A DNA stretch of 64,000 nucleotides, taken from NCBI GenBank assembly GCA_947359465.1, contig OX375876.1, forward strand, positions 62,936,998 through 63,000,997. Direction: 5' to 3'. The position numbers and the translations under genes were made by a program. Positions 1 through 11,658 of the stretch are shown piece after piece (position 1 is the stretch's first letter; each line of letters opens with the position of its first letter). The stretch is from Metellina segmentata. Lineage: Eukaryota; Arthropoda; Arachnida; Araneae; Tetragnathidae. The notes under the pieces were generated by a model that saw nothing but the letters and a program-made list of their open reading frames with translations, searched no databases and had not been told where the DNA came from.

Positions 1-228
1 TTTCCTCTTTTGTGGCTACCGTTTTTCGTGAATAAAATTTGGTGCTTTCTTTAGCTGTCGAATAGGGTCATTGCGCTTGTCCAGATTTATTACTCTTGTT
101 ACACACCCTTGTTGGTTTTGCAGTATCGTTCATTTACACATCAGTAATATTTTATGGTAAAAACTGAAGTATTAATTTTTAAAGGTGATCATGAAAATTC
201 ATTCTAATTACCCATATAGCTACATTTA
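1..228. other. AT-rich flank, no gene
   Basis: No coding signal seen. From about 130 onward this sequence resembles 515-611 (shared phrases such as CATCAGT and ATGAAAATTCATT versus ATGAATATTCATT), so it is the left flank of a tandem duplication described separately. Confidence 0.6.
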
Positions 229-500
229 TTAACCCTACTGGTGGAAGTGTCATCATCATACTGACCAGATCTTGAGCTGGTCATAAGAAAATTGCGCTAT
301 CTTGAAGACAAGATCACGTCATTAGAAAAAATCTTTATGGACTAAACGTCTCGTCATTAGCAAAATTGGTGGATCTTTATTGACGAGATATCTTGCCATT
401 CATTAGATTAGGCAAAATTTAGATCTTGATGGACGAGAAATCCCATCATTAGGAGAAACCTGACCGGATTTTGAGCTCGTCATCATCCAGTTATTTTTAT
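229..500. mobile_element. TTAA-flanked MITE, copy 1 (right end lost)
   Basis: Starts TTAACCCTACTGGTGG, matching the terminal repeat seen in better copies (for example TTAACCCTCCAAGTGG at 36343). Internal motifs typical of the family follow: CTGACCAGATCTTGA, ACGTCTCGTCATTAGCAAAA and GACGAGATATCTTGCC near 383. The expected mirrored right terminus (CCACCAGG...TTAA) is not recognisable, so the copy is truncated or too decayed. The TTAA flanks and CCCT start recall piggyBac-type elements; this is an inference because no transposase is present. Confidence 0.65.
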
Positions 501-611
501 ACAACCTAAAACATCCATTCACGCATCAGTTTTTATCCTAAAAAGTTTAATTAAATATAAATTTCTTACGGTGAGATTATGAATATTCATTAAGTTAACA
601 GACTTAACTAA

Positions 612-985
612 ATTTATTGTATCCCCTGGTGAAATATCTCGTCTGTGTCGAAACTGACCAGAACAGGATGTAGGAGATATATCGTCTTAGAAAACTGATC
701 AGATCTTTAAATGGTCATCAAAATAATGGAAATATCTAAATGACGATAGATCATGTCGTCACCAAAATTAGTCGAATCTTTATTGACGAGGTATCTCGTC
801 ATTCATTAGATTAAGATCAAAACTAACCAGATATTGATGGACGAAATTTCGGGTCATTAGAAGACTGACCCCATCTTGACCTCGTCATCATAAAAATATC
901 AACAATATCTCGATGACGTGGTATCTCGTTACTAGCAATATTGTTGATGCACGATGTATCTTGTCGAATCCACTTGAAGCTTTAA
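612..985. mobile_element. TTAA-flanked MITE, copy 2 (duplicated unit)
   Basis: Left side carries ATCCCCTGGTGAAATATCTCG. The right side ends CGAATCCACTTGAAGCTTTAA; its reverse complement, starting TTAAAGCTTCAAGTGG, matches the family terminal repeat, and the right TTAA is at 982-985. Inside are repeated GACGAGGTATCTCGTC (785-800) and TTGATGGACGA motifs. Likely a product of the local tandem duplication with copy 1. Non-autonomous; no open frame of note. Confidence 0.7.
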
Positions 986-3885
986 ATTGGTATAGTACAT
1001 TTTGTCCATTCTGTATTTTACTAAATCTTAATATACAGACACGTAAACTGTAAACTATCAGTAAAACTTTTATTGTCAGAAATATTGTGAACCGAGGACG
1101 CCTCAAACATAATATAAAACAGCCTATACAAAGTACAGAAAAAAGTTACTACACTACATCACTGCTGAATTATATTCAGTGCCCTGCAACACAACTTCAA
1201 GCAACTACAATTGATATGCTGGCATTTTGTTCGAATTTTTAAAACTGCAGTAAAATCACAAACAGACGTAAAACACAACTATCGGCTATATATGTATTAT
1301 ATATTTCTAATAAAACACACATCGAAAATAATTAACTTTCTTTAATTAAAACCAGGGAATACTTTCAGAATTTGCAATTCTGTCGATAACTTTTTAAGTC
1401 AGATATTTTGTCATTGACATATATGTGTTATTTATAAAGTGTTTGTAGTAATTTGGGTGGTGTAGGGAGGTTGTTCCGTAGCTAGAAAAAAAGGTGTGGC
1501 AAGGAGCACGTTTTGCACTGTAAAACATAGTAACTTATAATTAAAAAAATCGATAAAATTAAGGAAAAATTGTTCTGCAAAGACTTTGTTTTGCGACGTA
1601 CGTCGTAGTTTTAAGCACTTTTTGCTCCCGGGCCGTACATGTTAATGCTACAGTAAACCTCATACAGAAAGGAAACTCGTTATCAAATTTGGCTTGGATT
1701 ATAGTAATATTCGATTAATTGGAGCTCGGATAAATCCAGTTCTTACTGTGCTCCAGAAATGTTGTGATGTGTGTACTGATTATTCTGAATTTCGTGTTAA
1801 GTAATGATCATGCATATATTTAAACTTCGATTTCCGTTAGAATTACAATGAATTTATTATGCCATGTCACAATAATGATCTTGAAATTGATGGATACGTA
1901 AAATGATTTTTTAAAGATTAAAAATTGATCCATATATGTGTTTCGCCACCGTATTCAACCTTTGATCAATACCGGTTGTCAATAATTTATTATTGTAACA
2001 ATTCGAAATCCATTTATCAGGACTTGTGAGATATAATCAAAGCGACAGAGACGAGCATTGAAGTACTAACCAAAATTTATTTTTAAATGCCTAAGAATTG
2101 AGTGATATTTCATGAGATTTTAATGATTACATGCCTTGAAAGCTCACTCCTTTTGTTTTAGTGGCAAAGTTGATTGTCCCACTGCGCTAGCAAGCTGCGA
2201 GTTGTAGCTGGTGCATGTTCGATACCTGCTATTTAATCTAGGTGAACTTTAATTTTGCTTCAGAAAAACTTTTCCTGTGTGTATATATCCATTAATTGGT
2301 GTTTGCCTTCGTTAGGCTCAGCTCGACCAAATAGATTCCTTACTTCATAAAATTGTACGGTCCCTATTTGGAGACATTGGTTTCATGTTTAAATCCTTTT
2401 TAGATAAATTGAAACAAGGCATTTTTTGTATGCTATAAGAACAAAGTGCGGGCGTACTTTTTGCCAAATGTTGCCATCAATTTATACAATTAATGAAAAT
2501 GCATATATTAGTAAATTACGAAAATGCGATGACTCATATTTACTGAGTTTGAAACTGAGTTTATGAGAAAATTATGATTCGTTATGTGCACCATGTAGTG
2601 ATAATAATTTTATGCTAAGTTAAATAACGTCATAATCTGTTTTTACGTTCATTTCAGCAATTTTTAAGTACATACAAACGGAAACCATTTTCTTCATGTA
2701 TGCATTTTAAAACCGAATAACTGCATGAATGCAAGAAAAAGTCCGTAGCTAGTTTTAATCGCAACTGGAACGATATTAACAGAATACAGAAACGGTTTGC
2801 ACAGTTGGAAAGAAGAAAATGTGAGACGTCACCTGTGAATCAATATTATGCATACAACAGAATAAGTAATAATTTTAACAGCGAAATAATATATTTGTCA
2901 ATAATAAATTCAACTAGCAGTTACTTTGAAACAATAGAAAGATGAAACATTTTATTCAGAGATACATTTTTATATTTCACCTCTAAAGGGTTCTTTTTAT
3001 TTGTAGTTCTCATCTACATATTAACTTTGCATTTTTAGCTGCTCAATCCTTTGAAATGGAACAAAAACAGTTTCCGAAGTGATTTAATAACCAGTTGCAT
3101 GAAATTCCAGCTTTTGATGAATGTGTGTGTGCATTATAATTATTCAATATTATACAATGAATGTAAAAAAAGAACTGTTTGAAAACTACTAAAATAAACG
3201 TGCTTCGGTACGGCAGTTCAGGATTTACGCAATACAAATCTTTTAAAATCAAATTTACGAATAGTATTAACCTCTACACTACGGTCGGTACAGCAGTTGT
3301 ACCTTGAAAGTTATCAGAATCGCGCTTGTTATGTCTATAGCCGTAGTCAAAAGGTTAGAGCTTAACTTTTAATGTCTAACGTAACTGTATAAATTTTATT
3401 TCTCCAATCAAAATATCTACACGTTAAAGTTAAAAACAGATAAAACATTTATCTCCAAATAGCATTTTTAAAATTGTTTTAACATGTTGAACACATAGCG
3501 AAGTATAATTAAGTTTAACTGTGTTTGATTGAGTGTTCTGCGAGGTAAACCTAATTCTGTTTGGCGCCCATATAAAAAACCAAGGTAATTCAAATTCAAA
3601 GTAGACATGAACAGATGGAAATTTTTAATTGATATAGAACAGAAAAATACACTCAGTGAGGAATTAAAACCTATTGCCTCCAACCCACAGGTTGCTAGAG
3701 CAGTGAGCATACTCATCGAGTGATGACGACATCCGGTTAATCATGCATTGTATTTTACATTCTCCGAGTTAGATGCCCTTCATATTTACCATATCTGGCA
3801 GGCGCTTTATGAATTGCTTACCGGACAAATCGCCAAAATAAGCCCATATTTTCTTCAAAAAACAGTTATTGGCATACTTTGATGA
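986..3885. other. AT-rich non-genic DNA
   Basis: No gene, tandem array or recognisable transposon terminus found on either strand. Short open frames (up to about 80 codons) have no domain character and no codon bias I can see. Composition is uniformly AT-rich, with only a small CpG-containing patch near 1590-1640. Confidence 0.6.
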
Positions 3886-4459
3886 AGCTAGGGCAGGCCT
3901 CGAAATAGATTTTTTAATACAGGTGCACATTGTACACCTATGTTTTTAAATTAGGTGCACAGGTTATATTTTAGGTGCAAATTTAAATAAAAAACGTAAT
4001 ATAAGAGCATTAATGTAATATAAACTACTTTATTAGTTGGGTATGTTTAGATAGGTTAGTAGTAGATAATAAATAAAAGTACTCAAAAATCTAAATTCGC
4101 CCTTCTCTCCGGCGCACGGCTGTCGCGAGTCGCTTCACAGAGTCATCTGGAAAATGTTTCGATCATCGGAAACTTCTGGTGGCAGTGACATAAGTAAACC
4201 TTCCTCCAGTATAAACCCGTTACGGCCAGAGATTTTGTTTTCGTATAGTGTGTATTTAGGAATTGTAATTACGTTCCTTTAGAGCGAGAGAGGTCGATAC
4301 TAATATTTTGTTATAACATCAAAATAACAGAAAACACGTCCCACTCCCCAACCCCTTTTTTTTTAAACGTAGGTGCACTACCTGTACCTAGCGGGTAAAA
4401 ATTAGGTGCACAATTTTATTTTCATGTGCACAGTGCACCCAGGTATTTATGATCTAGGG
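3886..4459. mobile_element. hAT-like MITE with 8-bp target duplication
   Basis: The element proper is 3894-4451 (558 bp). It is bracketed by AGCTAGGG (3886-3893) and ATCTAGGG (4452-4459), a 7-of-8 match of the length expected for hAT insertions. Both ends start with CA when read inward. They share an imperfect subterminal inverted repeat: left AATACAGGTGCACATTGTACAC, right (reverse complement) AAATACCTGGGTGCACTGTGCAC in spirit. The motif AGGTGCAC recurs at 3921, 3953, 4371 and 4404, typical of the short subterminal repeats bound by hAT transposases. The core near 4098-4165 is GC-richer. There is no transposase frame, so it would be non-autonomous. Family assignment is an inference from termini and target-site length. 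Confidence 0.65.
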
Positions 4460-5862
4460 AATATATAAAACAAGCGAAAAATATAAATATATGGTCCCAA
4501 TGGTCGATTTTTTTCTAATTGTGCAACCAATGCGTTGAAATACTAAAATACTTTATAATGCACTGGGAAATAAAAAGATACTGTAAGGAAAGCCATTAAA
4601 CAATTATGCTATCTCAATTCTTCAACCATCTCAGCAAAACTTCGAGGGACCAAGGACATGCATCGAAAAGAAAAAAAAAGACCTCGAAAACTCCTTCAAT
4701 GAAGATCTCAAAGAATGCATGCCAATCACGACCCGAAAAGAAGCGGCTGGAAATGGGACATAAAGACCACTTTACAGCGTTATTCATATTTGTCCAAATC
4801 TCATCATTCAAAAGAGTCGACTCCTCGCTTCAGAAATGGAGACGGATAATAACAGCTTGGTTTCCATTGTCGAAACACTAGTGCTGTTGACCAAGTGTTA
4901 TTGTAAGCGCTGTTATTAAAAGAAAGATTCTTGCAGTTCATGTGAATCGCGTGCTTGCAGTGACTAAGTGAGGCGAATGCCGAATCACGAGGCTGTCACA
5001 AAATGATGGATCGACTTTTAGTGGGAGTTTTTGGAAATCTTTTTTGGGGTATACCGTATTTTTTTCAATTATATATACACGGAGACAATTTTTATAGGGG
5101 GACGAATACTTGTGAATGGAATTAGACTTTGGTTTTCTCAGGGTTCAGGTGAGACTTCAGGTATTTTAATGTTCATTTTGTGTCGTAAATAAGAGTAGAT
5201 TTTAACAAAATGCAGTCATTTACTATGAACTGTAACGATTTGAAAACACAGAGTTTTTTTTTTAAATATGAAAGAGAGGTATCAAGTTTCAAATGTTTGC
5301 TAATTTTGTGTTTTTGATTGTCAGAAGTTAGAAAAAAACATTTGCGGAAATGTTTTCAAGAACAATAAAATTTGCTATTCAATATAAAATTGTTTTTTAA
5401 GGAAAGCAAATCTGAATAAGCAAACATGAAACAGTATATATAATTTCAGAGAACATAATAATAATATTCATAATTTAGGTGCATATTAATAATACTTGTG
5501 TAACACATTTTCGTAAACATCAATAATTTAACATATTTTAATATCAGATTCAACTGTTATTTTAGGTATTAAAAATTCCGAAAGTGAATTAAATATAAAG
5601 CTTCTCATTGTTTTTTTATTCCAATTTTGTTTCTGTGCAATGAAACTTCGAACAAGAAATACTTGAGTTTTTTTCATTTAGCTAGTAAAAAATATCATTT
5701 AGAGAAGGAAACTGTTATTTTACCGAAGAACATAATATATAGCCATGGTATAATTCGACTTTAAGAGTTCATACCATACAAAACGAATCTTTTTCAAAGA
5801 AAATGAATAAATAATCAGTCGTTTAAAGTCGAAAATGGTAATAATTTCAATTTATGGATCAT
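4460..5862. other. AT-rich non-genic DNA
   Basis: Nothing supported. A 91-codon frame at 4606-4881 is lysine- and serine-rich because of an A-rich stretch, overlaps an open frame on the other strand, and lacks any recognisable domain. Confidence 0.55.
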
Positions 5863-6040
5863 ACGAACTGGAAAGCCATATTTTGCCATGTTGCGCCAAA
5901 CACATGGCGGACAACGTCAAGTAATGGACATACACACAAGAAAAGTTTAACTGATTCAAAACAGAGAAATACACTCGCGGCAAGTTATGGAAGTCTAATC
6001 TCCGCCACCACAACTCGTTGGGCTTAGATCCACGACATAC
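5863..6040 (+). repeat. SINE-like interspersed repeat S, copy 1
   Basis: Shares an ordered set of phrases with five other places in the window: GCCATATTTTGCCA, GCGCCAAACACA, GTCAAGTAATGGACATACAC, AGAGAAATACACTC and a GC-richer end around 5995-6035. Copies are diverged, showing old insertions. The strand is given as the direction in which this phrase order reads. A tRNA-like promoter in the family is possible but poorly preserved here. Confidence 0.6.
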
Positions 6041-6674
6041 CATGTAACTAGAATGAAACACAAAACATTTTTCATCGATGCACATGAAACCAAATGACCA
6101 CCTCGGTTCAACTAAACTCATTTTGTGCCGTCAAGAACCACTGAATACGTCTCCTACCAGACACAATAGATTCATAAACCTATTTTTCCACTGGAAATGC
6201 TGAACCTGGAAAAAAGTCCAAAACTCTTACAACAGAGAACAAAACAGGCCTTCACTCCCATCCAAATATGAAATAAAACAAATCTCACCTCCTGCTACAA
6301 AAGCAGGAATTTGCATATGAAGATTAATCCACTCGGGACACGCGACATTTCATCATTCCTCCTTCTTTCCCCAAATCGGCACACAGGCAGTGTGTGAGAA
6401 TTCCATTTTCAGCCTACTCCTTTTTGAGGGAAAAATTCCGCAGACGCACACCCGATATATGAAGATAAATTCCTATCTGGCGTTCCGGAAAACAAAAGCC
6501 ACCCATCGAGGCTCTGGGGGCTTTTGATGGGCGAAAAATATGATTTAGTACAAAAGTGGACAGAGCTATCATTATGTATCGATTACGTCTAATACCATTA
6601 TGTGTTGGAAACAAAAGATCGTGATGCCGCAATTGCCCGCTGTCCGTTTATCTGGGATGGATATCTGGACCTGG
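6041..6674. other. Non-genic DNA grading into a GC-richer island
   Basis: AT-rich to about 6420, then increasingly GC-rich (CpG-containing) into the duplicated block that starts near 6675. The 67-codon frame 6602-6805 runs into that block, but its frame is not maintained in the downstream copy of the block, so I do not call a gene. Confidence 0.5.
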
Positions 6675-6994
6675 GCTTTAATCTGCTTAACGGTTGCGAG
6701 TTGTCCGAAACGGCTTTTCCAGAGAGATCCGCAGTGTCATTGCTGATTATGATTTGTTGCGCGGTTTCCGGACCACACCGGGAGATGTTGTTAGTTCGAG
6801 GTTGATCGGTTGGGAAAGATTGAGGCGGAAGACGAGATTGAGGCATTTAGGTAGAATTGGGTTGGGGTAGTCTGATTGTTTTGCTCATTTGGTCAAAGGG
6901 CCAGGGACAAATCTTTTTGACCCAATCAAATGATCCCGCATAATTTGCGTGATATAATCATTAAGGTACGTTGCTGATTGCAAGAATTAAGCGG
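6675..6994. repeat. Duplicated block A, GC-richer copy
   Basis: About 320 bp that reappears at 7712-7998 in the same orientation. Shared landmarks, in order: CATTGCTGAT, GGACCACACCGGGAG / GAACCACACAAGGAG, GGCATTTAGGTAGAATT / GACATTTAGGTAGAATT, TTGGGGTAG, TTTGACCCAAT and ATAATCATTAAGGTA. This copy keeps many CpG and GC-rich words that are replaced by A or T in the other copy. No terminal inverted repeats or target duplication are visible, so it is not an obvious transposon. It does not resemble blocks B (36 kb) or C (51 kb). Confidence 0.8.
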
Positions 6995-6999
6995 TAGGT

Positions 7000-7150
7000 A
7001 GTTTAGCTTTCGTCGCACTGCAGCAACACAACGGGATATTGGCGACAATCCGTGGTTCTGAAGAGAAATATTCTAGGACAACTCGTGACTTTGAACCACA
7101 GGTGGATGAGGTCACCAATTGATCTGGCATTTGAGAACACATTAGATTTA
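7000..7150 (+). repeat. tRNA-like repeat T, copy 1
   Basis: CGTCGCACTGCAGCAACACAACGGGATATTGGCGACAATCC-type sequence matches 46441-46560 and 55630-55712. CAACACAACGGG resembles an RNA polymerase III A box; the B-box-like GGTCCGGGATC of the other copies is decayed here (GACAATCCGTGG). The next 80 bp (GAAATATTCTAGGACAACTCGTGACTTTGAACCAC) also match the 46.4-kb copy. It begins within a few bases of the right edge of duplicated block A. Confidence 0.55.
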
Positions 7151-7711
7151 AACAGAGCACCAGGCACTATGCACATGACCGTCTTTGGACAGCTTCCAAC
7201 TCGAAAGTTGTTCCAACGAATCGAATCTTCCAACTGGACTACCGTGGCCCGTAAGATTGCAGGACATACTCATCATACTTAAAACAGATCTAGCATATAA
7301 ATTCAATGATTTTGTGTAATGTCAAATAACTCCAAGGTAATGAAAATTATAACAGAAAAAGTGCCAATATCCTCCTGTTGATGAATCATGAAAGTATCAA
7401 AGCATTGGAAATTCTTTTTTGTACGCTGTATCAAAAATAAAAATTACTAAATTATCTGTTACTAAAAGCTTAACAAAGACATTGGCCTTATTTTTACCAA
7501 GGTACAAGAATTTACTTAAATAATGAAGAAAAGGAGGTAAATATTGGAAAACAAGATAAAATGGGAGAGTAAACTTGATCTTATATCTGGAAGAAAATTT
7601 CTCAAAAATTATCAAAACAAACTTGAACTTCCAGAAAGTTATAAGGCTACCGAAGACTACCGCATGAGATTTATATCACACTTGAATACTTTTGTTACTA
7701 TAGTACATTTG
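7151..7711. other. AT-rich spacer between the copies of block A
   Basis: No gene or repeat terminus seen. A 61-codon frame at 7544-7729 is lysine-rich and unconvincing. Confidence 0.5.
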
Positions 7712-7998
7712 GCCATTAAATCGACTTAACCGTTGCTAGTCCAGATTACTTTTCGAAAGATCAGTATTGCCATTGCTGATGGTTTGCTGAGTGTTTTCTG
7801 AACCACACAAGGAGTATTTTAGTTAGAGGCAGACTGTGGTGACATTTAGGTAGAATTCGTTAGAGGTTGGGGTAGCTTGATTGTTTTTTGCAGCTAGTTA
7901 AACGATCAAGAACAAACCTGTTTGACCCAATTCATATAATTTCTCATAATTTGGACGATGTAATCATTAAGGTATGTTGTTGATCTTAAGAATAGCGG
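7712..7998. repeat. Duplicated block A, AT-decayed copy
   Basis: Aligns along its length with 6675-6994, with several small indels. Differences are mostly G/C in the upstream copy against A/T here; for example CGGTTTCCGGACC becomes TGTTTTCTGAACC. Right edges coincide at the word AGCGG (6990-6994 and 7994-7998). The offset is close to 1 kb. Confidence 0.8.
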
Positions 7999-8286
7999 AA
8001 AATATAGTGATTGTTGTAGAAAATGCTAAAGTATATCCACGAGATCTCTATAATTGAACATTTCTTTTCGCCTATTAAATTTGAAAATGATAGTAAAGTA
8101 ACGTAGTATATACTGCTGTATAACAGTGATTTTCTAAGTTGGATTTTAAATTGAAAATAAATGTGTATTTATGAAGACTTAGGGACTTGGTAGACTACTA
8201 AAATGGGGCCCTTCAAAAATTTTTGCACTCATCCAACACAAAATCAATTTATTGATTTTGTTTTTATTTGAGTCCTTGATAGATAA

Positions 8287-9957
8287 TCTATATAAATAAG
8301 AATGGAGTGTTTGTTTGTACATTCAATATTTTCGACGCATTTCAAGTTTTCTATCCGTTTTGGACCCTTCTGATGCCGAATCCGCCTTTTTCTCGTTTGG
8401 TGTCTGTCTGTCTGTCTGTATGTATGTTGTGCCCTATACACGTCCACGCGGTTTAAGATATTTTCATGGAAATTTGCATACAGAGAGTACTTATCTTGAT
8501 TTAGTGAGTGGAATTGGTTGCGAAAGTCTGTCTGTCCGTCTTTCTGTTCTATGCTCGATTTTGTGTTTGTGTGTTTGTGTAGACATCACATGCATTTTAT
8601 TCCAGATATTTGATTGCATTGTATTTTATTTTATACATTATCTATTTATTTAGTGAATACAATATTAAACATTTCTTTATTGTTATATTTAGACGAGTTT
8701 CATGCTAAAACACCTGAGTAAGTATACTTAAATCAACCATAATTTGGTAGTTTTGGAAAAATTGGAATGTCTATTGAATATTACGATTAATTCGATTGCT
8801 TTACCAGTACTGCTGAAAAAGTAATTATTCTACAAATTTTTTTTTTTTTATGGAATTTCATTTCTGATACGTCATTTATTTCGAGTCTTATTTTTATTCT
8901 TTGCGCAATGAAAACGATTTCCGAAAATTTGGGACAGACGATATTTTTCAATGAAACGAGAATGAACACGATCGCGCGAGCAGTGATATTTTTTTCTGGT
9001 TCTTTCGCTCTGAATTAATTTCACATTTCTAAATTTTGTACACTTTTAGTTGTAAGTTGTGGCAACTGTGCGAGATCAAGAGATAAAATTGAATCACAAA
9101 TTAATATCTTTGGAACAATTTTTTACGACATCTTTTATTTTGTTTTACTTCGCTGTTTCCTGTTTTAAATATTTATTATTTTAATAAATGTGTTTTCCTT
9201 CTCATCACACCCAACAGCACCACAAAGTATTTGACTTGAAAATGTTAGGTAAGTCAGTATAAATTTTCAGTAAATTTTAAGTGTAGTTATGCCATTATTG
9301 AAAGAATAATGCCGTTATTTAAAGAATAATGCCGTTATTTAAAGAATAATGGCGTTATTTAAAGAATAATGCCGTTATTTAAAGAATAATGCCGTTATTT
9401 AAAGAATAATGTCGTTATTTAAAGAATAATGTCGTTATTGAAATAATAATAATGTTTAAAAATCCAAACTAGAACTTTTTCCAACATTAAAAAATTCGTT
9501 GTAGTAATGACAGGAGAAGATTGCAAAATTTCACAATGTCGCATACCGGAGGCAAGAGTGCCACAGGTAAAAAAATATTGTTTTGTTGACTATGAGTGCG
9601 AGAGCACTCGCCGTAAATCGTAATTTTAATTAATTGAGTTGCACATGAAAACAACTTAAGAAAGGGAATTCCAAATCTTCCTATAAATCGTCTTTTATAG
9701 TAGTAACCTTAGTATCACCTTTCGTCTTTTTGAGCTTTGTCATACAGCAATTGTGCGATGTATGTGAAATGTATTACATGAATGGATATGCATGTGTAGG
9801 ATTTGTGTCCAAAGAAAGTTGTAGAAAATATAAAGATGGCGAAAGGTGTTAAAATAAATTTTTACTCTACAAAAAACGTAAGTCATTATATATTTTGATT
9901 ATCTCTTCAATCTAGAGTAAACGAATTCAAACCGAGTAAGGTCGGGTATTTTGCTAG
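8287..9957 (+). mobile_element. Helitron-like element (non-autonomous)
   Basis: The 5' end is A^TCTATATAAATAAG, matching the A^TC plus TATATATAAA start common in animal Helitrons. The 3' end is ACCGAGTAAGGTCGGG, a short hairpin (CCGA/TCGG stem, 9932-9946), then 7-8 bases, then CTAG^T at 9954-9957. Insertion between A and T without target duplication fits Helitron rolling-circle transposition. The 5' part has a (CTGT)n tract at 8402-8424 and a second CTGTCTGTCCGTC tract near 8526. The interior holds a 20-bp minisatellite. No Rep/helicase frame is present, so it would depend on an autonomous relative. The 112-codon frame at 8315-8653 reads through the CTGT repeats and is not credible. Confidence 0.75.
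9291..9450. repeat. 20-bp minisatellite, about 8 units
   Basis: Unit GCCGTTATTTAAAGAATAAT, in register from 9291 to 9450. Variants are GGCG at 9351, GTCG at 9411 and 9431, and decayed edge units (GCCATTATTG at the left, GAAATAATAAT at the right). It lies inside the Helitron-like element; internal tandem arrays are common in non-autonomous Helitrons. Confidence 0.9.
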
Positions 9958-11658
9958 TATTAATATAACACCAATACTAAAATATTTTTTTTTGGTAACG
10001 TTATAAACTTAAAATAGGGAAATCGTAAGATATATAATAAAGCATATAATATAATATAATGCCGAAGAGTTCTTGTCATTCGCAAAAATGAAATGATCTA
10101 AACATTTAGAGCTTTAAACGTTTTTCAACTATTAGAAATTAATATCGGCATTTTTTACAGGATATTATTAATATATTTTGTTCAGAGTCGCGGACAAGTT
10201 TCAAATAATTGTCTTCTAATACCAAATGACTTCACTGATTTCAATATAACATAATTTCAAACTTATAATAATGACAACCATCACGAAAGCAAAGTATTAA
10301 ATCCAATCCATCATGTTCCATAAAGTCATTAATGTCACTGGAATAAAAAAAATATACAACGAAAAAATATAAAAAACAAACTTCAAAAGTTCCAGGAAAG
10401 GGAAAGCATATGCTACGTGTCCTTTATCAAAAGATGCTTTGTTGCTATTCTGGTCATCTTGACCATTTCTGGGAGCAGTAAACAAAAAAACCTCCGTTAT
10501 TATTTCAGAGATGAATTCAATTGAAACCCAACTTAAAAAAAATAGAATCCAAAATCACATAAAAAAAAATTATGTTTTCAACTCTGCAAAAATCCGAAAC
10601 CTGCTCGATCGAGTCGCGTATCGATTTTCATTCGGGGTTGAATTGTTATCGATGTTTTGAGACAGGAAGTGGAATTACCCGAACGAACGGATATAGTTGG
10701 GTGTATCGATTGAATCTCGAATAGATATATCGTTTCCTCCGCTAAACGAAAGTGAACACGAGAGACTTTGAAGTGGGGGCTGCAGAAGCAAAGAAGAGAG
10801 TAAAGAATAAGTACAGCTATATCATACATAGGAGACACAGTTGTTATTTTAAAAGTTTTTGCTTGTGGACGTTCCTTTACGTTTTGTTTTTGTGTCCCTT
10901 ACTTGAGGTTATTGGGCGGTTAAAGTGGATGATATCTTTTTATCCCATCAATCTCTTTTATTGGAGCCTTGGGAAGCGACCGTCCATCCGCTGTCCATTA
11001 TATATGGGTTTTGTCTGTAATGGAAACAGTGGGGTCGCTGCGGTGAAACAATGTTTTCTTGTTTGAGAATAAGCTACCGAGAAGAGATAAAGAGTTTATT
11101 ATATATAAATTTATAAGTACACAATGTTTTTTTGCTTTATAATTATATCAGGTGAAGAGCATAGAACAATTATAAGCGTTTCGTGTTTTTCACAAATACT
11201 GTTCCCTAGATCAAGACAATGAAATAGTCAAAAAAGTATTTTCTGGGTACTTGATTTCCCAAGCAGCACTCACATTTCGTGTCAAAATTTACTCAGTGTT
11301 CATTTGAATTCCAAATTGTTCGAGTTCTGATTCCAGAGATACCATATAACTTTCTGTAGTACAACAAATTTGTACTTGAAGAATATTTTTTTGCAATATA
11401 ATATTTTGTAAACAATCCCTTTTGCTTGGACACATGTCTTCGTTGAGGTGAGCGAAACGAGAAAGGTTCGCGCTTCGATTCAATGAGGATTGCAAAGCAA
11501 TCCACCGGGGATTGGCGAGCGGCAGCGAGCATGGGACCCAGGGATCTAGTTGATCCATATTTTTAACAGTGGTTAGCGGTAATCTTTTCTTCATATAAAT
11601 TATAAAAATGTCAAAAAAGTGTAAAAATATTATTTTCATAACACTTAAATGATGTTAC
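9958..11658. other. Non-genic DNA with a GC-richer island
   Basis: AT-rich except for about 10580-11060, which has many CpG words and no visible repeat. Open frames there (10578-10838 minus, 10752-11066 plus) overlap on opposite strands and lack domains. A second GC-rich patch at 11430-11560 (GAGCGAAACGAG, GGCGAGCGGCAGCGAGC) precedes the Helitron-like 3' remnant and may belong to it. Confidence 0.5.

Larger units (their letters stand above)
130..985. repeat. Tandem duplication of MITE plus flank (two diverged units)
   Basis: Unit 1 runs from about 130 to 510 and unit 2 from about 515 to 985. Both start with a matching AT-rich flank of about 95-100 bp and continue into a copy of the TTAA MITE (ACCCTACTGGTGG at 231 against ATCCCCTGGTG near 621). 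Because the non-MITE flank is shared, the second copy arose by local duplication rather than by a second insertion. The units are strongly diverged, with many substitutions and indels, and unit boundaries are approximate. Confidence 0.6.

Noticed and set aside
6602..6805. Possible small exon in the GC-richer block A
   Set aside because: The duplicate at 7712-7998 does not keep the frame, no splice or domain evidence is visible, and the protein is unrecognised. Transcript data could overturn this.
8315..8653. 112-codon cysteine- and serine-rich frame that could look like a secreted peptide
   Set aside because: It reads through the CTGT simple repeats of the Helitron-like element; the composition comes from the repeats.
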